This document shows positions 1 through 5,934 of a DNA stretch of 6,157 bases, piece after piece. Every line of letters begins with the position of its first letter. The first letter of the stretch is position 1. This DNA is from JBCCZC01 sp039188505 (lineage in GTDB: Bacteria > Pseudomonadota > Gammaproteobacteria > Xanthomonadales > SZUA-38). The position numbers and the translations under genes were made by a program. The notes under the pieces are model-generated. The model was not told the origin of the DNA and did not search any database. It saw nothing but the letters and a program-made list of their open reading frames with translations. The stretch is taken from the NCBI GenBank assembly GCA_039188505.1, contig JBCCZC010000359.1:1-6157 (forward strand). Reading direction: 5' to 3'.

Positions 1-2
1 CC

Positions 3-866
3 TTGCCGTCATCGGCCCAGGATTCGCCCGAGCCCGGCCAGGCGCTGGTGGTCTTTCATCGCGCCAACGCCATGAAGGCGCGCGCCGTGCGCTTCAACAT
101 CGAGCAGGACGGCCGACCGATCGGCCAGCTGCCCGCCGGTTCGGAGCTGGCCATTCCGCTCGATCCGGGGTCCTACCTGTTCGCGGTGCGAGCACCGTCC
201 TGGGACGGCGTCGACTACCTGAATCTCACCGTGGAAGCCGGCATGACCTATCGGGTGGAGGGCGAAGTGCTCTGGAGCTGGCCCGTCGGCAGGCCGAAGT
301 TCTCGGATGTGTCGGTGTCGGGAACCCCGGTCCGCAAGGCGGCGCCAGCCACGGCAGGCGCGTCCACGCGCAAGCCCGCTCCGGCTGCCGCCGACGGCAC
401 CGCGGCCATGCGAGCAATGATGACGCGTTTCCAGGGCAGCTGGCATCTGCAGGGCTGGTCGCTGGCGGCCGATGGCCGGCGACTCGCGGGTTCGGGTGCG
501 GCCACCGCGACGCCGCACGGGGATTACGCGGTGACGATCACCCTGGAGACCTTCGAGGCCCCATGGCTGCCTGAGGCGAGCGGTGGCGGGACCGTGCGTC
601 TGGCCTGGCATCCGCAGCGCGGCTACTCCCTCGAGACCGACATCCCGGCTTCAGATCGGAAGCTGCAGCTGACCGGCCGCGACGAGTCTGGCAGGCTGGT
701 GTACTACCTGATCGGCGGCGGCGGCGAGACCGTCACGGGCATTCCCCGGAATTCGGTCCGCATCGAGATCCGCTGGCTGGATGCTGACACGTGGACCGCG
801 GAGACTTTCGCCTCCGTGGACGGTTCCTCGGTCCAGGTACAGGCGACGACCTTCAGCCGCCGCTAG
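3..866 (+). CDS. Hypothetical two-domain protein, DUF2846-like N-terminal domain (5' end cut by the window)
   Basis: The frame is open from the left edge to TAG at 864-866, giving 287 residues. The only start candidate at the edge is a TTG at 3-5 with no room for a ribosome site, so the true start, possibly with a signal peptide, probably lies upstream. Residues ~10-108 read like a DUF2846-type beta domain: ALVVFHR opening, FNIEQDGRPIGQL, the DPGSYLF turn, VEAGMTYRVEG, and a closing VGRPKFSDVS. Proteins of that family are usually small exported or lipoprotein-like proteins of unknown function. A Pro/Ala/Lys-rich linker follows (~108-135). Residues ~136-287 begin FQGSWHLQGWSLAADG, alternate polar and hydrophobic residues, and end WTAETFASVDGSSVQVQATTFSRR. 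This resembles a small lipocalin-like or DUF1579-like barrel, but only weakly. I see no catalytic motif. The gene converges on the RND permease gene with 12 nt between stops. The coding call is firm; function is unknown. Confidence 0.8.
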   Translation: MPSSAQDSPEPGQALVVFHRANAMKARAVRFNIEQDGRPIGQLPAGSELAIPLDPGSYLFAVRAPSWDGVDYLNLTVEAGMTYRVEGEVLWSWPVGRPKFSDVSVSGTPVRKAAPATAGASTRKPAPAAADGTAAMRAMMTRFQGSWHLQGWSLAADGRRLAGSGAATATPHGDYAVTITLETFEAPWLPEASGGGTVRLAWHPQRGYSLETDIPASDRKLQLTGRDESGRLVYYLIGGGGETVTGIPRNSVRIEIRWLDADTWTAETFASVDGSSVQVQATTFSRR

Positions 867-878
867 CCAGCCTGGGCC

Positions 879-3800
879 TCAGGCGGTCGCCTTGCCGGTG
901 CGGTCGTCGAGGGCCAGGTCATTGTCGGTCCCGCCGCCGAAGATCCGCCGGCGCAATCGCCCGAGATCGTGAGCGATCATGACGTTGGACGGCACCATCA
1001 CCAGCGTGATGAAGGTCGCGAACAGGATGCCGAAGGCCAGGGACACGGCCATCGGCTTCAGGAACTGCGCCGTCGTGGATTTCTCCAGCAGGAGCGGTGA
1101 CAGTCCGAAGAAGGTCGTGAGCGAGGTGAGCATGACAGGCCGGAAGCGCGCGACGCCGGCGAGCCTGACCGCCTCCAGGACCTCGAGACCGGCTCGTCGT
1201 CGCTGGTTGATGTAGTCGACCAGCACGAGGCTGTCGTTCACGACCACGCCGATCAGCGCCATCAGCCCGAGGAGGCTAAGGATGGACACGTCATAACCCA
1301 TGATCCAGTGGCCGGCGACCGCACCGATCAGGCCGAAGGGAATGACACTCATCACGATCAGCGGCTGCGTGTAAGACTTCAGCGGCAACGCCAGCAGGCA
1401 GTAGATGCCGAAGAGGACCACGATCAGGCCGAGCTGCAGGCTCCCGAAGGATTCGCGCTGCTGCCTCGCTTCGCCCTCGGTGGTGAAGGTGACGCCGGGA
1501 TACTTGATCAGCAGGTCGTTGACGTAGCTGTTGATGGACTCCTGCAGCGCCGTCATATTGACGGTCTCCTTGTCGACCTCCGCGGTGACGTTGAGGACGC
1601 GGTAGCGGTCGATCCGGGTGATCTGCGACGGTCCCTTGCCGGGAATCAAGGTCGCGACGTTGGACAGCGGTACGCTCCTGCCCTCAGGCGTTTCGATGAG
1701 GAGATCATTCAGCGTTTCCAGCGTCGCGCGCTCCTCGGCCGGCAGCCGCACCAGGACGCGGACGTCATCACGTCCCCGCTGGATCCGCTGGGCTTCGAAT
1801 CCTCGGAACGCGTAGCCGACCTGGGCCAGGATGTCGGATCGGGACAGCCCGAGCACGTGGCCCTGGGGTTTCAGTTCAACGCGGATCTCCTCCTTTCCGT
1901 CCGACATGCTATCGGCGATCTCGAAGACGCCGGGGTAGGTGGCAAGATGCTTCTTGACCTCCTCCCCGATGACGTTGAGCGTATCGAGCGAGTTGCCAGC
2001 CAGCTGGATGTCGACCGGGCTGCCGGACCGGAAGAACTGGGCGCGGAAGTTGAGCTGCTCGGCCCCGGGAATGGTGCCGATGGCGCGCCGCCATTCGCCG
2101 ATCAGCTCCGTCGTCGTGATGTCCAGCGTCCGGCTCTCGGGCGGTTGGACCTCGAACTGGATGCGGCCCGTGTGCGTGCTGCCGCCTTCGGAGCCGGTAT
2201 TCGACAGGATCGCGAGGATGGCGCTGTCGCCGTTCTCATCGACGTATTTCGCCTGGAGGTCCTGGGCCGCTGTCAGCATCGTCTGGATGTGGCGGTCGGT
2301 CACCTCGAACGGCGTACCGATGGGCATCTGCAGCGATGCGGTGGCCGTCTCGGATTCGATCCGCGGAATGAAGACGAAGCGCGTCCAGCCGCTCATGAGC
2401 GACGCCACGATGATGATGAAGATGCCGACGAAGGCCGCCAGCGTGGAATAGCGGTGCCGGAGCGTGAAGCCGAGGACCGGCTTGTAGAAGCGCAGGATCA
2501 GATTCTCGAACCCGTTGGCGAATTTCCGCTGCCAATTCTGAAAGGCGTTCATGCGGTCGCCGGTTCGGTGGATGCGGACGTGCTTGAGGTGTGCCGGAAG
2601 GATGAACTTCGATTCGATCAGCGAGAAGAGCAGGACCGGAATCACGACGGCCGGAATGGCCCCGAAGATGTTGCCAAGGCGCCCTTCGATATAAAGCAGG
2701 GGAACGAACGCCATGATGGTAGTCAGGACGCCGAAGGTGACCGGTACGGCGACCTCCCTGGTGCCCTCGATGGCGGCCGCGAGGCTATCGTCCCCGTCTC
2801 GCATGTGTCGATAGACGTTCTCGCCCGTCACGATGGCGTCGTCAACGACGATTCCGAGCACGAGGATGAACCCGAATGCGCTCATGACGTTCAGCGAGAC
2901 CCCGAAGAGCCACATCGCGATGAAAGCGCCGAGGAAGCTCATGGGAATGCCGATGAAGACCCAGATCGCGACCGCTGGTCGCAGGAACAGCGTGAGCAGA
3001 ATGATGACCAGCAGGCTGCCTTGGATGGCGCTGGTGGTCAGCAGACCGAGCCGATTCCTCAGGACCTGCGAGTCATCATCCCAATACGAGACGGACACGC
3101 CAGCCGGGAGCTCGTCCTGCTTTGTGTCGATATAGGCCTTCACCTTGTCCGCAATATCGATGGCGCTCTGATCGCCCACGCGGGAGATGCCAATCACCGC
3201 GGCTGTCATGCCGTTGTAGCGCGTGACCACCGACGCTTCCTCGAAGCCGTCCAGGACCCGGGCGACGTCGCCGACTCGGATGATGGAACCGTCGGCGTTG
3301 GTCTTGACGACGATCGATTCGAAGTCCGTCCGCGTGTACGCCTGCCCCTTGGAGCGGATAAGGACATCGCCGCCGAGCGTGCGCACGTTGCCCGCAGAGA
3401 CGTCGAGCGAGCTTCCGCGGATGGCCTGGGCCACGTCCGCTAGACCGATACCGTAGCGGCGCAGTTGATCCTGCGAGGCCTCGATGGCGATCTCGTACCG
3501 CCGGACGTCCTCGAGTTCGGCCTGCGTGATCCCGTCGAGGCGCAGGAGGTCGCTGCGGATCCGCTCCGCGAATTCCCGCGTTTCGCGTTCGCCATAGGGA
3601 CTGCCGACCACGACCTCGATGACGTCGAAGCGACGGGTCGCAAGCGAGATCACCGGCCGTTCGGCCTCGACCGGAAGTGTGTTGATCGCATCGACGCGGC
3701 TTTTGACGTCGTCGAGCAAGGAGCGCGCGTCGTAACCTTGTTCGACCTCGAGGTAGACCGAAGTGCCGCCCTCGAAGGACCGGCTCACGAGGCGGTCGAT

Positions 3801-4025
3801 CCCTTCGAGATCCTGCACGGCCTCCTCGACGCGGACCGCAATGCCGAGCTCCGCGTCTTCCGGCGTGGCGCCACGAAGACTGACCGCGACGTTGATGACG
3901 CGGGGGTCCGCGGCCGGGAACACTTCCATCGTGACTTCGGACTTCAGCGCGAGCAGCCCGCCGAGAGCAATGGCCACCATCAGCAGGTTGGCGGCCACGG
4001 CATTGCGCGCAAACCAGGCGATCAT
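879..4025 (-). CDS. RND-family efflux pump permease, inner-membrane subunit (AcrB/HAE-1-like)
   Basis: This is a proton-driven inner-membrane exporter that works as a trimer with a periplasmic adaptor and an outer-membrane channel. Its 1048 residues match the family's usual ~1,020-1,050. The RND two-fold plan is visible: TM1 at ~10-28; a periplasmic porter loop ~29-328; TM2-TM6 within ~330-476; TM7 ~527-546; a second large loop ~547-860; and TM8-TM12 within ~862-1013. The conserved TM4 aspartate pair is D395/D396 in GIVVDDAIVTGEN. TM11 keeps R960, R962 and T967 (ARFRPVMLTSLTTFFG), the counterparts of conserved AcrB residues. The TM10 lysine (AcrB K940) is replaced: VVVNDSLVLVD has N930/D931 there. 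The start overlaps the adaptor stop as ATGA, with AAGGGTG eight nucleotides upstream. Substrate cannot be told from sequence; the divergence from AcrB means a multidrug role should not be assumed. Confidence 0.96.
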   Translation of the reverse strand: MIAWFARNAVAANLLMVAIALGGLLALKSEVTMEVFPAADPRVINVAVSLRGATPEDAELGIAVRVEEAVQDLEGIDRLVSRSFEGGTSVYLEVEQGYDARSLLDDVKSRVDAINTLPVEAERPVISLATRRFDVIEVVVGSPYGERETREFAERIRSDLLRLDGITQAELEDVRRYEIAIEASQDQLRRYGIGLADVAQAIRGSSLDVSAGNVRTLGGDVLIRSKGQAYTRTDFESIVVKTNADGSIIRVGDVARVLDGFEEASVVTRYNGMTAAVIGISRVGDQSAIDIADKVKAYIDTKQDELPAGVSVSYWDDDSQVLRNRLGLLTTSAIQGSLLVIILLTLFLRPAVAIWVFIGIPMSFLGAFIAMWLFGVSLNVMSAFGFILVLGIVVDDAIVTGENVYRHMRDGDDSLAAAIEGTREVAVPVTFGVLTTIMAFVPLLYIEGRLGNIFGAIPAVVIPVLLFSLIESKFILPAHLKHVRIHRTGDRMNAFQNWQRKFANGFENLILRFYKPVLGFTLRHRYSTLAAFVGIFIIIVASLMSGWTRFVFIPRIESETATASLQMPIGTPFEVTDRHIQTMLTAAQDLQAKYVDENGDSAILAILSNTGSEGGSTHTGRIQFEVQPPESRTLDITTTELIGEWRRAIGTIPGAEQLNFRAQFFRSGSPVDIQLAGNSLDTLNVIGEEVKKHLATYPGVFEIADSMSDGKEEIRVELKPQGHVLGLSRSDILAQVGYAFRGFEAQRIQRGRDDVRVLVRLPAEERATLETLNDLLIETPEGRSVPLSNVATLIPGKGPSQITRIDRYRVLNVTAEVDKETVNMTALQESINSYVNDLLIKYPGVTFTTEGEARQQRESFGSLQLGLIVVLFGIYCLLALPLKSYTQPLIVMSVIPFGLIGAVAGHWIMGYDVSILSLLGLMALIGVVVNDSLVLVDYINQRRRAGLEVLEAVRLAGVARFRPVMLTSLTTFFGLSPLLLEKSTTAQFLKPMAVSLAFGILFATFITLVMVPSNVMIAHDLGRLRRRIFGGGTDNDLALDDRTGKATA

Positions 4026-5296
4026 GTCTGCGACACCCTTGCTTCGGCTTCGGGCTCCGGCGCCTTGTCAGGCTGGTTCGAGATGGCGCCGTCGTTCCGC
4101 TCGAAGGGTGATGGACGCCCTTCCCGGGGGCGCGCCTCGCCTTCGATGGCGACGCTCATGCCGGAAGTCACCTGGCCGAGCGCCGTGAGGACGAGTTGGT
4201 CGCCCGGCGCCAGACCCGTTCCGATGATCGCATCGGACTCATTCTGCCAGACGATCTCGATATCGGTTCGCTGAAGCAGCCCGTCCTCGACCCGATAGAC
4301 GTAAGATCCCTGGTAAATCGCGGAATTGGGAACGACGATCGCGGCTTGAAGAAGACGTCCCGCCAGCCGGGCCGTCACGTATTCGCCGATCTTGAGCGGC
4401 CGCTCGTGCTGCAAGTTCGCACCGAAAGGATCGTCGATGCGGGCGATGACGTGGAGCTGCTGTGCGTTGCCGTCGATGGCGCTTTCCGTCCGAACCAGAT
4501 CACCGATCCACTCCGCGTTTATCCCGAGCGTGGACTCGAGCACCACAGCGCCGCTGAAGCCCGTCGCGTTGTTGCGACCCTTGGTGGCCTCGGGCAGCTC
4601 GATGAAGGCGAGATCGCGGTTACGCAGTGGCAGCCGCACCTCGATTGCGTCCGTCGCATAGATGTCGGCGAGAATCGTGTTCGGTGCGACCACCTGGCCG
4701 AGGTCGACACGCTGGTCGAGGACTCGACCGGCAAACGGTGCAATCACCTCGGTGCGTTCGTAGGCCAGCTTCGCCTTTTCCAGCGACGACTCCGTCGACT
4801 TCAGCCTCGCCTGGGCGGCCAGCAGCTGGGGAATCTTGAGTACCAGGTCCGTCGGCTGGTCGGCGCGCCCGAGCTTGTCCCAATCCTTCTGCGCCTGTTC
4901 CCGCTGCGCCTCGGCCTCGACGAGGCCACGCTGCGCGTCGATCAGCTGCGCCTCGGCGATCTTCAGGTCGGCGTCGTAGTCGCGCCGGTCGAGGCGCAGC
5001 AGCGGCTCGCCGGCGTCGAAATACCCGCCGTCGCGCAGTGACGGACTGATCCATTCGACCTGGCCGGTCACCTGCGCGACGAGCTGCGACTGCGTTCTGG
5101 GCTGAACGGCCCCGTAGCTGTCGAGAATGACCTGGTAATCACGCGGGGCGATCTTCTCGATCGCGACGGTCATGACCGCATCGCGCGCCGGCGGCCGCTG
5201 TCCAGGCTGGGGCCGGTTGCTCATGAGGATGAAGGCAGCGAACAGCAGTCCGCCGAAGATCACGACCGGAGCGATGATCCTGATTTTGCTTTTCAT
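4022..5296 (-). CDS. RND efflux periplasmic adaptor subunit (membrane fusion protein, HlyD/AcrA-like)
   Basis: This 424-residue protein should bridge the downstream RND permease to an outer-membrane channel across the periplasm. Residues 8-25 form one hydrophobic segment after a KSKIR start. No lipobox cysteine follows, so it is probably anchored by an uncleaved N-terminal helix rather than by lipid. Domains in order: first half of the lipoyl-like domain ~68-105 (QVTGQVEWISPSLRDGGYFDAGEPLL); an alpha-helical coiled-coil hairpin ~106-181 rich in Ala, Gln, Glu and Lys; second lipoyl half ~182-213 (EVIAPFAGRVLDQRVDLGQVV); a beta-barrel ~217-315; and a membrane-proximal domain ~316-385 (IVVPNSAIYQGSYVYRVEDG, GLAPGDQLVLTALGQVTSGM). 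A charged, Pro/Glu-rich tail (~386-424) is probably disordered. The start is fixed by the anchor helix and by an in-frame TAA at 5333-5335, 12 codons upstream. The ribosome site is weak (GCGGGAAA, about six nucleotides away). The gene is translationally coupled to the permease. Confidence 0.95.
   Translation of the reverse strand: MKSKIRIIAPVVIFGGLLFAAFILMSNRPQPGQRPPARDAVMTVAIEKIAPRDYQVILDSYGAVQPRTQSQLVAQVTGQVEWISPSLRDGGYFDAGEPLLRLDRRDYDADLKIAEAQLIDAQRGLVEAEAQREQAQKDWDKLGRADQPTDLVLKIPQLLAAQARLKSTESSLEKAKLAYERTEVIAPFAGRVLDQRVDLGQVVAPNTILADIYATDAIEVRLPLRNRDLAFIELPEATKGRNNATGFSGAVVLESTLGINAEWIGDLVRTESAIDGNAQQLHVIARIDDPFGANLQHERPLKIGEYVTARLAGRLLQAAIVVPNSAIYQGSYVYRVEDGLLQRTDIEIVWQNESDAIIGTGLAPGDQLVLTALGQVTSGMSVAIEGEARPREGRPSPFERNDGAISNQPDKAPEPEAEARVSQT
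4034..4040 (-). promoter_or_regulatory. Ribosome binding site of the RND permease, inside the adaptor gene
   Basis: On the minus strand AAGGGTG lies eight nucleotides before the permease ATG at 4025-4023. It supports this start and, with the ATGA stop/start overlap at 4025-4022, suggests translational coupling of adaptor and permease. Confidence 0.55.
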
Positions 5297-5405
5297 TGTC
5301 TGTTTCCCGCCGCTGGGCGTTGCGTGTGGCGCTTTATGCGGTGTTTCGAGTCAAGAAAAAGGGAAACGTGCCCGGCTTTACGCAAGTTTTCGTCAAAACC
5401 GTGAC
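5297..5405 (-). promoter_or_regulatory. Upstream leader of the efflux operon with a possible operator dyad
   Basis: This 109-nt stretch between the palindrome array and the adaptor start is visibly richer in A/T runs than its surroundings. Positions 5386-5399 read GTTTTCGTCAAAAC, a perfect 5-bp inverted repeat around a 4-nt centre. It is nested in a looser dyad running from TTTACG (5378-5383) to CGTCAAA (5391-5397). Such a dyad could be the binding site of a TetR-type or similar repressor, as often controls efflux operons, but no regulator gene is in the window. On the minus strand, TTGACG and TTGACT are possible -35 hexamers, yet neither has a convincing -10 at 16-18 nt. I therefore cannot place a promoter precisely. 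Confidence 0.3.
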
Positions 5406-5585
5406 TTCCGGCCTAGCCCCCGGTCGGACTTGGCGAATCGACTACGCCGACGCGCGGCACGGCATCAGCGGGCGATCCCACTCGTCAAATAGCCTGGCTA
5501 TTCTCCTCCCGCGATCACCCACTGCTACCCCACCGCGCGACGGCTCGTGACGATTCCATCAGTCCGACCGGGGGCTAGGCCGGAA
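5406..5585. repeat. Palindromic unit 1, complete, with 25-nt perfect terminal inverted repeats
   Basis: The outermost 25 nt (5406-5430) are the exact reverse complement of 5561-5585. The centre is AATAGCCTGGCTATT (5488-5502), itself a dyad, and both symmetries share the same axis near 5495. Between them the arms stay similar: CCG-A/T-CGCGCGG blocks, and 5458-5477 against 5513-5532, where 13 of 20 positions are strictly complementary. The whole 180 nt could fold into one long hairpin in DNA cruciform or RNA form. Confidence 0.85.
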
Positions 5586-5719
5586 CCGGCGGTCGGACTT
5601 AGCGAATCGACTGCGCCGACTCGCGGCACGGCATCAGCGGGCGATCCCGCTCGTCGAATACCCTGGCTATTCCCCCGCGCCACCCACTGCTACCGCGCCA
5701 TGCTTGAGCGGGGAAACGG

Positions 5720-5743
5720 CCCTCGCGCACGCAGGCGCGAGGG
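5720..5743. other. Strong GC hairpin inside the insert
   Basis: CCCTCGCGC (5720-5728) pairs perfectly with GCGCGAGGG (5735-5743) around the six-base loop ACGCAG. The last three G of the stem can alternatively pair in GGGC-GCTC-GCCC (5741-5752), so the two hairpins are mutually exclusive at that edge. Read on the minus strand, the stem is followed by CCGTTTCCCC, too poor in T for a confident terminator. Confidence 0.6.
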
Positions 5744-5756
5744 CGCTCGCCCGGGT

Positions 5757-5778
5757 CGGCGCGATGCGCCGCCTTTTT
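5757..5778 (+). terminator. Intrinsic-terminator-like stem and T-run
   Basis: CGGCGC (5757-5762) and GCGCCG (5766-5771) form a six-base-pair all-GC stem around the loop GAT. CC and then five T (5774-5778) follow on the plus strand. The shape fits a short rho-independent terminator, but there is no plus-strand gene upstream within 4.8 kb. It would therefore have to end a non-coding or antisense transcript, or be a relic carried by the insert. Confidence 0.4.
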
Positions 5779-5854
5779 CCGAGCTCGCCTACCGCACCGC
5801 GCGACGGCTCGCGACGATTCGATCAGTCCGACCGAGGGCTAGGCCGGAACCGGC

Positions 5855-5911
5855 AGCCGGGCTTGGCGAATCGACTTAGCCGACGCGCGGCACGGCACTA
5901 GCGGGCGATCC
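5855..5911. repeat. Palindromic unit 3, left arm only (truncated)
   Basis: The sequence from GCTTGGCGAATCGACT through GCGGGCGATCC follows the left arm of units 1 and 2, with more substitutions. Examples are AGCCGGG for GGTCGGA at the start and CACTAG for CATCAG. Similarity stops at about 5911, before the central dyad, and no right arm follows. The truncation point lies just downstream of the EAL gene's stop, in the sense of that gene. Confidence 0.7.
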
Positions 5912-5934
5912 GCAAGCCAGACAGGCGGCCGAAC

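Larger units (their letters stand above)
5697..5788. mobile_element. 92-nt insert in palindromic unit 2, flanked by 7-nt direct repeats
   Basis: CTACCGC occurs at 5690-5696 and again at 5789-5795. Removing one copy plus the 92 nt between them restores an arm that aligns without further gaps to unit 1, where the site reads CTACCCC. This is what a small insertion with target-site duplication would leave. The insert carries no coding sequence and no clear terminal inverted repeats, but it has three consecutive hairpins (5720-5743, 5741-5752, 5757-5771) and a T-run. The opposite history, deletion from unit 1, is less likely because the insert breaks the palindrome symmetry. Classification as a mobile element is inference. 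Confidence 0.4.
5590..5854. repeat. Palindromic unit 2, interrupted in its right arm
   Basis: The left arm 5590-5663 is almost the same as in unit 1. The centre AATACCCTGGCTATT (5657-5671) has one change that breaks a pair of the dyad. The right arm is split by the segment 5697-5788 and then resumes at 5796 with ACCGCGCGACGGCTCG, as in unit 1. Its right end at 5836-5854 repeats the 19-nt junction found at 5572-5590. Four nucleotides are missing just right of the centre compared with unit 1. Confidence 0.75.
5406..5911. repeat. Tandem array of ~169-nt long imperfect palindromes (about 2.3 copies)
   Basis: The shared block beginning CGGTCGGACTT recurs at 5421 and 5590, a 169-nt period. A more diverged copy begins near 5854. 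Each full unit has a left arm, a central dyad and a right arm that is the approximate reverse complement of the left. The array therefore reads left-right, left-right(interrupted), left. The first 82 nt of units 1 and 2 differ at only six positions. The 264-nt distance from the second to the third copy equals 169 plus a 99-nt gain minus a 4-nt loss, both of which can be located in unit 2. The array begins 23 nt beyond the EAL stop and ends 109 nt before the efflux operon start. No codon-like signal is seen: short open frames through it only repeat the same peptide per unit. It could be an intergenic repeat family, a structured RNA or a complex terminator. Confidence 0.85.

Noticed and set aside
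867..884. Bidirectional terminator between the convergent genes
   Set aside because: GCCTG (870-874) and CAGGC (880-884) form only a five-base-pair stem overlapping the permease stop, with no T-run on either strand.
1308..3443. 711-codon open frame on the plus strand, antisense to the RND permease
   Set aside because: Its product is highly charged and low in complexity (many Asp, Glu, Arg, His), as produced by the reverse of a GC-rich gene. The minus-strand frame is an unmistakable RND permease.
5297..5400. Sigma-70 promoter using TTGACG or TTGACT on the minus strand
   Set aside because: Neither hexamer has a reasonable -10 box 16-18 nt downstream. The best A/T hexamer (CATAAA) is only about ten nucleotides from TTGACT.
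5296..5879. Overlapping plus-strand open frames through the non-coding gap (84, 106 and 110 codons)
   Set aside because: The peptides are Arg/Pro/Ala-rich and repeat because they run through the palindromic units. There is no ribosome site or recognisable domain, and GC-rich DNA has few stop codons by chance.
5406..5911. Integron attC sites (Vibrio-type repeats are also imperfect palindromes)
   Set aside because: The units abut directly with no gene cassettes between them. The nearest match to the GTTRRRY core is GCTAGGC, which breaks the conserved GTT, and no integrase gene is present.
5406..5911. CRISPR array
   Set aside because: Repeats are ~169 nt and contiguous, without 20-40 nt unique spacers, and there are no cas genes.
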